Assembly (NCBI RefSeq): GCF_002917105.1
Contig: NZ_PQFZ01000003.1
Span: 282,520 to 346,519, forward strand
Reading direction: 5' to 3'
From: Allobosea psychrotolerans
GTDB taxonomy: Bacteria; Pseudomonadota; Alphaproteobacteria; Rhizobiales; Beijerinckiaceae
Length of the DNA stretch: 64,000 nucleotides
Shown: positions 28,175-37,044 of the stretch, in pieces
Layout of the letters: each line of letters starts with the position of its first letter
Numbering within the stretch: position 1 is the first letter of the stretch
Notes under the pieces: model-generated
What the model was told of the DNA's origin: nothing
Seen by the model: the letters and a program-made list of their open reading frames with translations, nothing else
Databases searched by the model: none
Made by a program: the position numbers and the translations under genes

Positions 28175-28963
28175 ATGTTCTTCACTCTTTCCAAGCTCGT
28201 CTGGTTCGTCTTCTCTCCGGTGAATCTGGCGATCCTGCTGGCGGGGCTTGCCGCGCTGCTGGCCTTCACGCGCCTTGCCCGGTTCGGGCGCTGGCTCGGC
28301 ATTCTCGCCTTGCTTGCCCTGTCATTGATGGCGTTCAGCCCGCTGCCGCGCATCGTCATCCGCCCGCTCGAGAACCGCTTCCCCCAGCAGGACGTCGCGA
28401 AGGGGCCGGTTGCCGGCATCGTCGTGCTGGGCGGTGCCATCGGCGTTGCGCGCGGTGATGTGGTGCTGACCTCGGCGGCTGCGCGCATGACCAAGGCGGT
28501 CGAGCTCGCGCGGCTTCATCCCGAGGCCAAGATCGTCTTTACCGGCGGCGCCGCCAATCTGGTCACGCCGGTCACCGAGACCGAAGCCGATGGCGCGCGA
28601 TTGCTGTTCGAGGGGCTCGGCCTGCCACCGGAGCGGCTCGTTCTGGAGGACAGGTCACGCAACACGCGCGAGAACGCCGTCTTCACCCGTCGATTGGTCG
28701 AACCCAAGCCGGGCGAGCGCTGGCTGCTGGTGACCTCTGCCTGGCACATGCCGCGCGCGATGGGCGTGTTCCGCAAGGCGGGCTTTGCGGTTGAGGCCTT
28801 CCCGGTCGACTATTGGTCGGAGAACGAGCCGGCCGATTTCATCAGGCCCTATGGCCGGGCGCCGCGCGGCCTGAGCATCGCCGATGACGGCTTCAAGGAA
28901 TGGGTCGGGCTCCTGGCCTACCGGCTGGCGGGGTATACCGACGCGCTGTTTCCGGGGCCGTGA
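28175..28963 (+). CDS. YdcF-like DUF218 protein with two membrane helices
   Basis: 262 aa from ATG at 28175. Two hydrophobic stretches span about residues 4–60. The DUF218 domain has VAGIVVLGGAIGVARGD, VFTGGAAN, a Glu/Asp block EDRSRNTRENA and TSAWHMPRAMGVFRKAG. Relatives include ElyC and SanA, which affect envelope or peptidoglycan precursor metabolism in E. coli. The domain probably faces the periplasm. No linked genes. Confidence 0.85.
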   Translation: MFFTLSKLVWFVFSPVNLAILLAGLAALLAFTRLARFGRWLGILALLALSLMAFSPLPRIVIRPLENRFPQQDVAKGPVAGIVVLGGAIGVARGDVVLTSAAARMTKAVELARLHPEAKIVFTGGAANLVTPVTETEADGARLLFEGLGLPPERLVLEDRSRNTRENAVFTRRLVEPKPGERWLLVTSAWHMPRAMGVFRKAGFAVEAFPVDYWSENEPADFIRPYGRAPRGLSIADDGFKEWVGLLAYRLAGYTDALFPGP

Positions 28964-29014
28964 CCGGCGGCAGTGGGCAGTAGACCGTTGGCAGTCTGGG
29001 GACTTTTCGACTGC

Positions 29015-29290
29015 CTATTGCCCACTGCCATCCTCTGGCAGCTGCAAGCGATACACCCCGCGAAAATCATCCGGATCCACCGGCTTGCCCTTGCGGGTGA
29101 TGACGAGGCGGCCCTCCTTCATCAGCCTGACCGCGATCTTGCGCGCCGGCTGCATCAAGGGCCCCCAGCCATCGGGATGATCGCCGCCGACGGCGCGGGC
29201 GGCGTCGGTCGGGCTGATCGTGCCACCTGGGCCACGCTCGGCGACGAGGCGCAGCATTGCCGCTTCGAGGGCGTCGTGCGGGTCACTCAT
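29015..29290 (-). CDS. DUF3253 protein
   Basis: 91 aa, probably cytoplasmic, with a helix-turn-helix-like pattern. It contains [19 protein letters not shown] and ARKIAVRLMKEGRLVITRKG, which resembles the DUF3253 family. Function unknown; a small winged-helix fold is a guess. The ATG at 29290 overlaps the end of the DUF599 gene, so the two are probably one transcript. Confidence 0.75.
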   Translation of the reverse strand: MSDPHDALEAAMLRLVAERGPGGTISPTDAARAVGGDHPDGWGPLMQPARKIAVRLMKEGRLVITRKGKPVDPDDFRGVYRLQLPEDGSGQ

Positions 29291-30011
29291 CACTGGCCTT
29301 GCGCGCTGCGGCGTGGTCGATCAGGGCGTTGGCATAGCTGAAGACGCGGGCGGCGTCCGAGGCGAACTGGCGGCGATACATCGCGATCAGCACCGCGGCG
29401 GTGAAGATCATGAAGGTCGCCGGCCCGAGGAACCAGCCCATATAGGCGAGCGCGAAGAAGAAGGCGCGCTGGCCGCGGTTGAAGTGCCGGCCGGCGGCGA
29501 TATTCATCTCGGTCATCTCATGAACGGCGCGCGCAGCGTCGCGCTCGTCATGGCTCTTGGCCGGGGGCAGGGCGCCGATCAGGATGACGCAGTAGTTGAA
29601 CAGCCGGTAGGCCCAGGCGAATTTGAAGAAGGCGTAGCCAAAGATCACCGCGAGCCCGATCACCTTCATCTCCCAGGCGGCGCGGTTGGTCGGCGTGCCG
29701 AAGGGCAGGTCGGCAAAGAGGGCAACGACGCGGTCGGTCGATTGCAGCAGGGAGAGCGAACCGCCGATCGCGATCAGCGAGGTCGAGGCGAAGAAGGCGG
29801 TGCCGTTCTGCAGCCCGTTCATGACCTGCGTATCGACGATGCGGTTGTCGCGGCCCATGGCCTCGCGCACCCAGCGCGCGCGGCGCAGGTTCATCCGCAT
29901 GTTCAGGCTCTTCGCCGCATGCGGGCCGAGCTCCACCGCGAAATGATAGCCGATCCACGATGCCACGAAGAAGGCAAAGCCGACGATGTCGAAGGTGCCG
30001 AACCCGATCAT
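29283..30011 (-). CDS. DUF599 membrane protein
   Basis: 242 aa with four or five hydrophobic segments. The family signature includes ARWVREAMGRDNRIVDTQVM and NGLQNGTAFFASTSLIAIGG, followed by AFFKFAWAYRLFNYC and AAGRHFNRGQRAFFFALAYM. Function is unknown; the strictly conserved charged loops suggest a role beyond a scaffold. The start has GGAG upstream. It overlaps the DUF3253 gene by eight bases. Confidence 0.88.
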   Translation of the reverse strand: MIGFGTFDIVGFAFFVASWIGYHFAVELGPHAAKSLNMRMNLRRARWVREAMGRDNRIVDTQVMNGLQNGTAFFASTSLIAIGGSLSLLQSTDRVVALFADLPFGTPTNRAAWEMKVIGLAVIFGYAFFKFAWAYRLFNYCVILIGALPPAKSHDERDAARAVHEMTEMNIAAGRHFNRGQRAFFFALAYMGWFLGPATFMIFTAAVLIAMYRRQFASDAARVFSYANALIDHAAARKASDE

Positions 30012-30021
30012 TCCAACTCCT

Positions 30022-30125
30022 GGAGCATGTCCGCGTTTCTCCGAATCGCGAAAACGCTCTAGCTCCTTGTCTTATCGCATTGTCTTCACGCGGACTGGTG
30101 TCCAGTTCACTCGAAAATGCTCTAG
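30022..30125. repeat. Dispersed intergenic repeat, family B (second-half type)
   Basis: It has GCGAAAACGCTCTAG, then TTCACGCGGACTGGTGTCC and CTCGAAAATGCTCTAG, matching the second half of the copy at 27.4 kb. It fills most of the gap between the divergent DUF599 and rhodanese genes. Confidence 0.65.
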
Positions 30126-30235
30126 AATCCCACACTGCTCGGTGTAGGCCGACTTGCCAAGATCGCGCTCGCAGGGCAGGGCGATTGACCGCGACGCGCC
30201 GTGCCGACACGGTGCCGCGACAACGGAGACCTGCC

Positions 30236-30658
30236 ATGCCGCAGATCATCACCAAGGGCTACAAGGCGTTGCTGGCTGAGGCTGAGGCAGCTGTGGAAAC
30301 GCTCTCGGTCGAGGAGGCCAGGGCGCTGCATGGCCGCGACGATGTCGTCTTCGTCGATCTGCGCGATCCGCGCGAACTGGAGCGGGAAGGGCGCATGCCC
30401 GAGGCCTTCCATTGTCCGCGCGGCATGCTGGAGTTCTGGATCGATCCCGAGAGCCCCTATGCCAAGCCGGTCTTCAGCCAGGACAAGCGCTTCGTCTTCT
30501 TCTGCGCCGGCGGCTGGCGTTCGGCGCTGGCGGCCTTGACCGCCCAGGAGATGGGGCTGAAGCCGGTCGCCCATATCGCCGGCGGTTTCGGCGCCTGGAA
30601 GAAGGCTGGCGCACCCTTCGACGCAGCAGAGTCGAAAGACGCCGGCGGCAAGAACTGA
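30236..30658 (+). CDS. Rhodanese-domain sulfurtransferase-like protein
   Basis: 140 aa, a single rhodanese domain with about 20 extra N-terminal residues. DVVFVDLRDPRELEREGRMP and FFCAGGWRSALAALTAQEMG are typical, and the Cys of CAGGWRS is the probable active site. HIAGGFGAWKKAGAPF closes the domain. Such proteins carry persulfide sulfur or scavenge thiosulfate. The ATG at 30236 follows CAACGGAGACC. A small membrane gene starts 9 bp after its stop. Confidence 0.87.
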   Translation: MPQIITKGYKALLAEAEAAVETLSVEEARALHGRDDVVFVDLRDPRELEREGRMPEAFHCPRGMLEFWIDPESPYAKPVFSQDKRFVFFCAGGWRSALAALTAQEMGLKPVAHIAGGFGAWKKAGAPFDAAESKDAGGKN

Positions 30659-30667
30659 GCGGCCGAT

Positions 30668-30844
30668 TTGTCCCATATCCTGATCGTTCTGGCCGTTATC
30701 GCCTTCCTGTTCCGCAAACCGCTCGGGCGGATTCTCGGCCGCCAATTCCCCGACCGAGAGAAGCGCCATCGCGTGGTGGGAACCATCATTCTGGCCTTCG
30801 TGCTGGTGATCGCGGTGAGATTGCTGGCATTGTTCTGGAAGTAA
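30668..30844 (+). CDS. Small membrane protein with a TTG start (58 aa)
   Basis: 58 aa, too short to be prominent. A first helix (SHILIVLAVIAFLF) is followed by a basic loop (GRQFPDREKRHR) and a second helix (VGTIILAFVLVIAVRLLALF). The TTG at 30668 is the only in-frame start after the rhodanese stop, with GAGCGG before it. It may be translated together with the rhodanese. Function unknown; the coding potential is inferred from hydrophobic pattern. Confidence 0.5.
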   Translation: MSHILIVLAVIAFLFRKPLGRILGRQFPDREKRHRVVGTIILAFVLVIAVRLLALFWK

Positions 30845-30887
30845 GGTGCGCTCTAACCGCGCCTGCGTCGCATGAACCGAGATTGAG

Positions 30888-31229
30888 ATGAAGCGTCCGA
30901 CCAAGCTGATCGCAACCCTGCTGGCAGCCTCGATCGTGAGCGTGACCAGCGTGGCATTCGCGCAGGACAGCCAGCCGCAGAGCTGGTCCGAAGTGAAATG
31001 CGCCCGCTACAAGAAGGCCTGGTCCGAGGCCTTGACGCGCCGGGGGACGCAAGGCTTGGGGCCGGAATTCCTCGCCGACCACGAAGCCTTCCTCGCATCG
31101 GGCTGCATGGCGCAGGCGAATGTCTGCCCGAAATCCGCCGAGGAGCTCGAGCTCGCGAACATCATGGTCATCCTGGCGATGAATGCGGGAACGGCGAGCA
31201 CCTTCCTGCCCTTCTCCTGTCGGAAATGA
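30888..31229 (+). CDS. Small secreted protein of unknown function
   Basis: 113 aa. A clear signal peptide, LIATLLAASIVSVTSVAFAQ, ends at about residue 26. The mature part has four cysteines (at about 38, 73, 79 and 111), which may form two disulfides, and a helical segment AEELELANIMVILAMNAG. I do not recognise the family. It is probably periplasmic. It has its own GAGATG-type start context. Confidence 0.7.
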   Translation: MKRPTKLIATLLAASIVSVTSVAFAQDSQPQSWSEVKCARYKKAWSEALTRRGTQGLGPEFLADHEAFLASGCMAQANVCPKSAEELELANIMVILAMNAGTASTFLPFSCRK

Positions 31230-31583
31230 GGCGGGGCGAGCGGGGCTTGGGCGAGCGCGAGGCCCGAAGCCAGCTCGCCCGGCGCTTTCCGCAAGCACCC
31301 CATGCGAAAATTGCGACTTGCGGGATTCGCGTCTGCCCGTTTACCGTGCATGTCTTGTTATTTCACAAGTCTTGGCTCCAACATCGGAAAGGGAGGGCTG
31401 AATGAAATTCATCGTCATCACCGCTCCCCGAATGGCGTCGTCCCGTTAAGTCGGACGACCGCGCGGCCCGCCTGATCCAGGGCGGCCTGAGCCAGCAATC
31501 CCATCGCGTTTTCAGAAGACCGGGGCAGCGCCCGGGCTTCGCTTGAATTGGAGTCGGCTGCCGTCGCGGCGCCGAATGAATCG
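31230..31583. other. Long leader before the ABC exporter
   Basis: About 350 bp. The only noteworthy element is a 15-codon frame at 31402–31449 with a strong ribosome site, listed separately. Otherwise I see no repeat, hairpin or gene. A TTG at 31548 in frame with the exporter is an alternative start. Confidence 0.5.
31402..31449 (+). CDS. Possible 15-codon leader peptide
   Basis: ATG behind GGGAGGGCTGA, one of the best ribosome sites in the area, opens MKFIVITAPRMASSR and then stops. It lies 134 bp before the ABC exporter. It could be a leader peptide or a broken gene start; no downstream hairpin pair supports attenuation. Confidence 0.3.
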   Translation: MKFIVITAPRMASSR

Positions 31584-33377
31584 ATGTCTCACGATACTCA
31601 AACCGGGCGGCGCGAGCCGTTCCGGGCCGTTCTCGGCTTCACTTTCAGCCATTGGGCGCGTCAGCCCGGGCAGGTCGCCTGGGTTGCCGGCGTCACCATC
31701 GCCGCCACGCTCGCCGAGCTGTTCACGCCGGTCTATGCCGGTCGCCTCGTCGATGCGGCGTCGAGTGGCGGCGGCGGCACCGAAGCGGCGCTGCGGGCGC
31801 TGGGCGCGATGATGGTGCTGGCCGCCATCATGGTGCTCGGGCGGCACTTCGCCTTCGTCGGCCTGACCACGATGACGCTGCGTACGATGAGCGATGTCTC
31901 GCAGGAAGCTTTCGCGCGCCTGCAGCGCTTCTCGACCGACTGGCACGCGAACAACTTCGCGGGCTCGACAGTGCGCAAGATCACGCGCGGCATGTGGGCG
32001 CTCGACCTGCTGACCGACACGATCCTGATCGCGCTCTTGCCTTCGCTGGTCATCCTGCTCGGCATGACGGCGGTGCTGGCCTGGCACTGGCCGGCGATGG
32101 GATTCGTCGTGGCTTTGGGGGCGCTGGCCTATATCGGGCTGACGCTTGCGCTGTCGCTGCGCTTCGTGGCGCCGGCGGCGCGGCTCGGCAATGCCTGGGA
32201 CACGCGTCTGGGCGGCGCGCTGGCCGATTCCATCACCTGCAACCCGGTCGTGAAGGCCTATGGCGCCGAGGCGCGCGAGGATCTGCGCCTGGCGACCGTC
32301 GTGTCGAAATGGAGTCTCAGGACGCGGCGCGCCTGGCTTCGCGGCACCTGGTCGGGCACTGGCCAGAACGTGGTTCTGCTGGTGCTGCGTGCGGCGGTGA
32401 TCGGCCTCGTGATCTGGCTGTGGGCGAACGGGCAGGCCTCGCCCGGCGATGTCGCATTCGTGCTGACGGCCTATGCGGTGGTGCATGGCTATCTGCGTGA
32501 TGTCGGCCAGCACGTCCACAACCTGCAGCGCTCGGTCAACGACATGGAGGAGCTCGTCGCGATGCACGATCTTCCCTATGGCGTGCCGGACCGGAAGGGC
32601 GCGGTGGCGATGGGCGTGACCGCGGGCGAGATCGCTTTCGAGAACGTGACTTTCCACTACGGAGGCCATGCCGACCCGCTCTATCGCGACTTCTCGCTGA
32701 CCATCCGTGGCGGCGAGAAGGTGGGCCTCGTCGGTCGCTCGGGCTCCGGCAAGACGACTTTCGTCAAGCTGGTGCAACGGCTCTACGACGTCACCTCGGG
32801 CCGCATCGTGATCGATGATATCGATATCGCGAGCGCCACGCAGGCATCCCTGCGCCAGCAGATCGCGATCGTGCAGCAGGAGCCGGTGCTGTTTCACCGC
32901 TCGCTGGCCGAGAACATCGCCTATGGCCGGCCCGGCGCAAGCCAGGCGCAGGTCGAGCAGGCGGCGCAGCTGGCCAACGCGCATGAGTTCATCATGCGCC
33001 TGCCCAAGGGCTATGCCACGCTCGTCGGCGAGCGCGGTATCAAGCTCTCGGGCGGCGAACGCCAGCGTGTCGCGCTGGCGCGCGCCTTCCTGGCGGATGC
33101 GCCGATCCTGATCCTGGACGAGGCGACCTCGAGCCTCGATTCGGAATCGGAGGCGCTGATCCAGCAGGCGATGGAGCGGCTGATGGAAGGCCGCACCACC
33201 ATCGTCATCGCGCACCGGCTCTCGACCGTGCGCGCGATGGACCGCATCCTGGTCTTCGATCGCGGCCGCGTTGTCGAGGAAGGCCCGCATGAGGCGCTGC
33301 TGACCGCTGAGAACGGCGCCTATCGCGCGCTGTTCGAGAAGCAGGTCAGCGAGATGGCCAAGGGGCTGGCGGCGTGA
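31584..33377 (+). CDS. ABC exporter, fused permease and ATPase (MsbA/ABCB type)
   Basis: 597 aa. The N-terminal half has about six membrane helices (residues 20–310). The nucleotide-binding half has Walker A GRSGSGKTT, Q-loop IVQQEPVLFH, signature LSGGERQR, Walker B ILILDEATSSLDSE and H-loop IAHRLST. Type IV exporters of this kind work as dimers and move lipids, peptides or drugs; the substrate cannot be told. The ATG at 31584 has a poor ribosome site, so the true start may be a few codons away. A perfect hairpin spans the stop codon. Confidence 0.9.
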   Translation: MSHDTQTGRREPFRAVLGFTFSHWARQPGQVAWVAGVTIAATLAELFTPVYAGRLVDAASSGGGGTEAALRALGAMMVLAAIMVLGRHFAFVGLTTMTLRTMSDVSQEAFARLQRFSTDWHANNFAGSTVRKITRGMWALDLLTDTILIALLPSLVILLGMTAVLAWHWPAMGFVVALGALAYIGLTLALSLRFVAPAARLGNAWDTRLGGALADSITCNPVVKAYGAEAREDLRLATVVSKWSLRTRRAWLRGTWSGTGQNVVLLVLRAAVIGLVIWLWANGQASPGDVAFVLTAYAVVHGYLRDVGQHVHNLQRSVNDMEELVAMHDLPYGVPDRKGAVAMGVTAGEIAFENVTFHYGGHADPLYRDFSLTIRGGEKVGLVGRSGSGKTTFVKLVQRLYDVTSGRIVIDDIDIASATQASLRQQIAIVQQEPVLFHRSLAENIAYGRPGASQAQVEQAAQLANAHEFIMRLPKGYATLVGERGIKLSGGERQRVALARAFLADAPILILDEATSSLDSESEALIQQAMERLMEGRTTIVIAHRLSTVRAMDRILVFDRGRVVEEGPHEALLTAENGAYRALFEKQVSEMAKGLAA

Positions 33378-33390
33378 CGCCGCCAGCCCC
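33362..33390 (+). terminator. Perfect hairpin across the ABC exporter stop codon
   Basis: GGGGCTGGCGGCG and CGCCGCCAGCCCC form a perfect 13-bp stem with the stop codon TGA as the loop. No T-run follows. It may still end transcription or protect the 3' end. Confidence 0.45.
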
Positions 33391-33399
33391 TGATGCCTG

Positions 33400-33514
33400 C
33401 GTCATTCTCGGGCCGCGCACCGCGCGGACCCGAGAACTGCGTGCCGAGAAGGGTTCCGTGTCCGCCGGGAGCCATCTTGTCGGGAGATGCTCGGGTCAAG
33501 CCCGAGCATGATGG
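33400..33514. repeat. Dispersed palindromic repeat, family A
   Basis: GTCATTCTCGGG at the left pairs in sense with ACCCGAGAAC, and GATGCTCGGGTCAAGCCCGAG plus CATGATGG ends it. The right half is nearly identical to that of the next copy at 34.1 kb. It lies between the ABC exporter and a convergent gene. Confidence 0.75.
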
Positions 33515-33521
33515 GACTGTC

Positions 33522-34040
33522 CTATTTCGGCGCCAGCGCTCGTGGCCGAACACCTGCAACCGGCCCCGGCGGCAGGGCCTCCTTCACATCCTGATTCAAC
33601 GTCTTCGCATCCAGATTCGGCTTGCTCAGGAAACGATTCATTGCCGCGAGGTAAGCCTCTGGCAAAGCCCAGTGTTTCGCGCTGGCGATGACGTCTTCGA
33701 GATAGCCCGGCCTGGGCCGCCCGACCTCTCCGGAGCGCCCGACATAGACCAGCGCGCGCTTGGCTCCGCCCGGCACGATCACCGGCTGGTTGATCTTCAC
33801 ATAAAGCCCGCTGGCGATGTCCTCGAACTTGTCGAGGGCGCGGATATCGCTGAGCGCGCAGTCCCAGAGCACGCCATGGACCTCCTCGCGCGGGTCGCGG
33901 ACGGCCGAGGCGTAGCCGTCGCGCGTCACGATGAAGCGATGGCGCGGCAGGCGCGCCAGCCCGAGCGGCTTCGAGCGCGGACAGCGCGTCGCCATCGCGG
34001 CAACGTCCATATTGGCGCCATAGGCGAAGTAGAGGGGCAT
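33522..34040 (-). CDS. Gamma-glutamylcyclotransferase-like (AIG2/GGCT fold) protein
   Basis: 172 aa. The family substrate loop is YFAYGANMD near residue 4, and the likely catalytic glutamate is in LDKFEDIASG near residue 73. GVLWDCALSDIRALDKF and YLEDVIASAKHWALPEAY are also typical. Such enzymes cleave gamma-glutamyl amines or glutathione-related peptides; the substrate here is unknown. It lies between two family A repeats and shares no operon. Confidence 0.83.
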   Translation of the reverse strand: MPLYFAYGANMDVAAMATRCPRSKPLGLARLPRHRFIVTRDGYASAVRDPREEVHGVLWDCALSDIRALDKFEDIASGLYVKINQPVIVPGGAKRALVYVGRSGEVGRPRPGYLEDVIASAKHWALPEAYLAAMNRFLSKPNLDAKTLNQDVKEALPPGPVAGVRPRALAPK

Positions 34041-34050
34041 TGGTGCCTCA

Positions 34051-34164
34051 CGTCATTCTCGGGCGGAGCGAAGCGCAGACCCGAGAATCTCTCGGGAGGT
34101 TCGATGCTCCGCCATTGGGAGACATCCCGTCCGGAGATGCTCGGGTCAAGCCCGAGCATGACGG
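34051..34164. repeat. Dispersed palindromic repeat, family A
   Basis: CGTCATTCTCGGG at the left and AGCATGACGG at the right, with GATGCTCGGGTCAAGCCCGAG as its right core. It separates the cyclotransferase and isovaleryl-CoA dehydrogenase genes. Two copies so close together (the other at 33.4 kb) is unusual. Confidence 0.75.
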
Positions 34165-34174
34165 CCTGCGGCCG

Positions 34175-35347
34175 TCACTTCGTCTTCTGGAACAATTCCC
34201 GCCCGATCAGCATGCGCCGGATCTCGCTGGTGCCGGCGCCGATCTCGTAGAGCTTGGCGTCACGCAGCAGTCGTCCGGTCGGGTAGTCGTTGATGTAGCC
34301 GTTGCCGCCCAGAAGCTGAATCGCGTCGAGTGCGATCTGGGTCGCCTTCTCGGCCGAGATCAGGATCGCGCCGGCTGCGTCCTCGCGGGTGGTTTCGCCG
34401 CGGTCGCAGGCCTTGGCAACGGCATACACATAGGCCTTGCAGGCGTTCATCATCACATACATGTCGGCGAGCTTGCCCTGGACGAGCTGGAACTCGCCGA
34501 TCGCCTGGCCGAACTGCTTGCGCTCATGGACATAGGGCATGACCACGTCGAGCGCTGCCTGCATGATGCCGAGCGGGCCGGCCGAGAGCACGACGCGCTC
34601 ATAATCGAGGCCCGACATCAGCACGTTGACGCCGCGCCCGACCGCACCCAGCACGTTCTCTTCGGGAACCTCGCAGTCCTCGAAGACCAGTTCGCAGGTG
34701 TCGGATCCGCGCATGCCGAGCTTGTCGAGCTTCTGGTGGGTCGAAAAACCCTTCATGCCCTTCTCGATCAGGAAGGCCGAGATGCCGCGCGAACCGGCCT
34801 CCGGATCGGTCTTGGCGTAGACCACCAGCGTCTCGGCGATCGGCCCGTTGGTGATCCACATCTTGTTGCCGGTGAGCACATAGCGGTCGCCCTTCTTCAC
34901 CGCCTTCGTCTTCATCGAGACGACGTCCGAGCCAGCTCCCGGCTCGGACATGGCGAGCGCGCCGACATGCTCGCCGGAGATCAGCTTGGGCAGGTATTTC
35001 GCCTTCTGCGCCGCATTGCCGTTGCGGGCGATCTGGTTGATGCAGAGATTGCTGTGGGCGCCGTAGCTGAGGCCGACGGAAGCGGAGGCACGACTGACCT
35101 CCTCGATCGCCACGACATGCTCGAGATAGCCGAGCCCCGCACCGCCATCCTCCTCCTTCACCGTGATGCCGTGCAGGCCGAGCGCGCCCATCTGCGGCCA
35201 GAGATCGCGCGGGAAGGTGTTGGTCTTGTCGATCTCCTCGGCACGCGGCGCGATCTTCTCCTGCGCGAAGGCATGGACCGTGTCGCGGATCGCATCGGCG
35301 GTCTCGCCGAGGTCGAAATTGAAGGGGCGCGGTGCGTTGGCGAGCAT
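34175..35347 (-). CDS. ivd: Isovaleryl-CoA dehydrogenase
   Basis: 390 aa from ATG at 35347, with GGGAGATCTGACC upstream. It oxidises isovaleryl-CoA in leucine breakdown, using [43 protein letters not shown] and WITNGPIA are diagnostic of the family. The end has [20 protein letters not shown] and the [19 protein letters not shown] block. Other parts of the leucine pathway are elsewhere in the window (mccB, mccA). It is followed by family A repeats and preceded by an enoyl-CoA hydratase gene on the same strand. Confidence 0.93.
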   Translation of the reverse strand: MLANAPRPFNFDLGETADAIRDTVHAFAQEKIAPRAEEIDKTNTFPRDLWPQMGALGLHGITVKEEDGGAGLGYLEHVVAIEEVSRASASVGLSYGAHSNLCINQIARNGNAAQKAKYLPKLISGEHVGALAMSEPGAGSDVVSMKTKAVKKGDRYVLTGNKMWITNGPIAETLVVYAKTDPEAGSRGISAFLIEKGMKGFSTHQKLDKLGMRGSDTCELVFEDCEVPEENVLGAVGRGVNVLMSGLDYERVVLSAGPLGIMQAALDVVMPYVHERKQFGQAIGEFQLVQGKLADMYVMMNACKAYVYAVAKACDRGETTREDAAGAILISAEKATQIALDAIQLLGGNGYINDYPTGRLLRDAKLYEIGAGTSEIRRMLIGRELFQKTK

Positions 35348-35498
35348 GGTCAGATCTCCCGGATTGGCTGGCGCGCTGTGATCGCTCTTAGTCTGCGTTT
35401 TCTCAGCCTGCGTTCTCTTGGCCTGCGTTATAGCCCGGAAACCGGGTCTGTCAGCGCGTCGAACCGTGCGGAACCGCACAGGAGCGGCGTGCTTCGAT

Positions 35499-35547
35499 GC
35501 CGCATCGGCTTGCCCAGGAAACAGGCCTCCAACTTTGGGGCGATGCT
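35499..35547. repeat. Diverged family B-like repeat
   Basis: CGCATCGGCTTGCCCAGGAAAC and CCTCCAACTTTGGGGCGATGC resemble the 48.7-kb copy, CATCGGCTTGTCCCGAAAACC and TTTCCACTTTTCGGGCCGATGC. It abuts the stop codon of the hydratase gene. Confidence 0.5.
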
Positions 35548-36360
35548 TTAGTTCTCCCACACGGGTGCGCGCTTCTCCATGAAGGCGCCGATGCCTTCCT
35601 CCGCGTCGCGCGCCAGCATGTTCTCGACCATCACCGCCGAGGCATGGTCATAAGCCGCGCTCAAGCCCATTTCGCGCTGCTCGTAGAAGGCGCGCTTGCC
35701 GATCTTGACGGTGGCCGGGGATTTCGAGGCGATCACGCCGGCAAGGCGCTGCGCCTCCGCCAGGGCCTCGCCCGCCGGGACGACACGGTTCACCAGCCCC
35801 ATCCGCGCGGCTTCAGGCGCCGGCACCATCTCGCCGAGCAGCAACATCTCCAGCGCGTGCTTGGCCGCGAGATTGCGCGAGAGCGCCACCATCGGCGTCG
35901 AGCAGAACAGGCCGATATGGACGCCCGGCGTGCAGAATTTTGCCTGCGAGCCCGCGACCGCGAGATCGCAGCTGGCGACGAGCTGGCAGCCGGCGGCGGT
36001 CGCGGTGCCTTCGACGGCAGCGATCACAGGCTGGGGCAGGCTGGTGATCTGCTGCATCATCGCCGAGCAGCGCCCGAGGATGTCGGTGAAATAGGCGCGG
36101 CCGCGATCCGGATCGGCGCGATGCGCGCTCATCTCCTTCAGGTCATGCCCGGCGCAGAACACCGGTCCGGCGGCGCTGAGCACGACAGCGCGCACGCTGC
36201 GGTCGCCCGCGATCACGGTGAAGGCCTCGCTCAGAGCCGCCAGCATCGCCTCGCTCAGCGGATTGCGCGATTGCGGGCGATTCAGCGTCAGCGTCGCGAC
36301 GCCGTCCGCATCGCTGCGCAGCAGCACCAGTGCGGCTTCGGGTCCGGTATGGGCATTCAT
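35548..36360 (-). CDS. Enoyl-CoA hydratase/isomerase family protein
   Basis: 270 aa from ATG at 36360. It has the crotonase fold. [20 protein letters not shown] forms the oxyanion region and [20 protein letters not shown] the second one. The overall sequence resembles the ECHDC3-like group more than the classical PaaF or EchA enzymes. It probably hydrates or isomerises acyl-CoA thioesters. It lies directly upstream of isovaleryl-CoA dehydrogenase, about 200 bp away, suggesting a link to branched-chain acid breakdown, which is inference. Confidence 0.85.
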   Translation of the reverse strand: MNAHTGPEAALVLLRSDADGVATLTLNRPQSRNPLSEAMLAALSEAFTVIAGDRSVRAVVLSAAGPVFCAGHDLKEMSAHRADPDRGRAYFTDILGRCSAMMQQITSLPQPVIAAVEGTATAAGCQLVASCDLAVAGSQAKFCTPGVHIGLFCSTPMVALSRNLAAKHALEMLLLGEMVPAPEAARMGLVNRVVPAGEALAEAQRLAGVIASKSPATVKIGKRAFYEQREMGLSAAYDHASAVMVENMLARDAEEGIGAFMEKRAPVWEN

Positions 36361-36422
36361 GGCTTGGCCTTTCGCGATCGCGCCTATTGTCGGAGCGGGA
36401 TCGCCATGCTGCAAGGGGAGGG

Positions 36423-36881
36423 ATGTCCGATCCGCTTCCGGTTTCCCGCACCATGACGACGCGCATGACCGTCTCCGAACTGGAGGCTTTTCTCGACCAG
36501 GTGTTCCCGCAGCTCCATTATGGCGGGCGCACCTATTTCATCGAGGATGTCGGGCCGATGAGCGCGCGCATGCGCTGCGACTATCACGAGCGCCATCTGC
36601 GCCCCGGCGGCACGATCTCGGGACCCACCATGATGGCATTGGCGGATCTGGCGCTCTATGCCGCGATCCTGGCCCAGATCGGCCCGGTCGCGCTCGCGGT
36701 GACGACGAGCCTCAACTACAATTTCCTGCGCAAGCCCGGGCAGGCGGCGCTGATCGCGGAGGCGAGGCTGCTCAAGCTCGGCAGGCGGCTGGCGGTCGGC
36801 GAAGTCTGCCTGTTCTCGCAAGGCGAGAGCGAGATGGTCTGCCATGCGACGGGGACTTATTCGATCCCGGCCGAGCGGTAG
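36423..36881 (+). CDS. PaaI-family hot-dog thioesterase
   Basis: 152 aa. A single hot-dog domain: HLRPGGTISGPTMMALADLA is the long helix and substrate region, followed by VALAVTTSLNYNFLRKP. These enzymes hydrolyse acyl-CoA thioesters. AAGGGGAGGG lies next to the ATG at 36423; an ATG ten codons later is possible. It diverges from the hydratase gene with about 60 bp between them, so the two may share a control region. Confidence 0.85.
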   Translation: MSDPLPVSRTMTTRMTVSELEAFLDQVFPQLHYGGRTYFIEDVGPMSARMRCDYHERHLRPGGTISGPTMMALADLALYAAILAQIGPVALAVTTSLNYNFLRKPGQAALIAEARLLKLGRRLAVGEVCLFSQGESEMVCHATGTYSIPAER

Positions 36882-36902
36882 CGGGTCGAACGGCACCACC
36901 AT

Positions 36903-37038
36903 GTCATTCCGGGGCGGCGCGCAGCGCCGAACCCGGAACCCACGACCGGGTGCGCGATATCTTCGCCAACCCCGGTCGACAACGCTCACCCGGTCGTGGG
37001 TTTCGGGTTCTTCGCTGGCGCGAAGCCCCGGAATGACA
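36903..37038. repeat. Dispersed palindromic repeat, family A, large copy
   Basis: GTCATTCCGGGGCGGCGCGC on the left and AGCCCCGGAATGAC on the right enclose a long palindromic middle: GGAACCCACGACCGGGTG and CACCCGGTCGTGGGTTTC. It abuts the end of the decayed solute-binding gene at 37.05 kb, which suggests that it inserted there. Confidence 0.75.
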
Positions 37039-37044
37039 GATGGG

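Noticed and set aside
29015..30062. Plus-strand frame at 29.2–30.1 kb as a gene
   Set aside because: It lies opposite the DUF599 and DUF3253 genes, and its peptide has no recognisable pattern.
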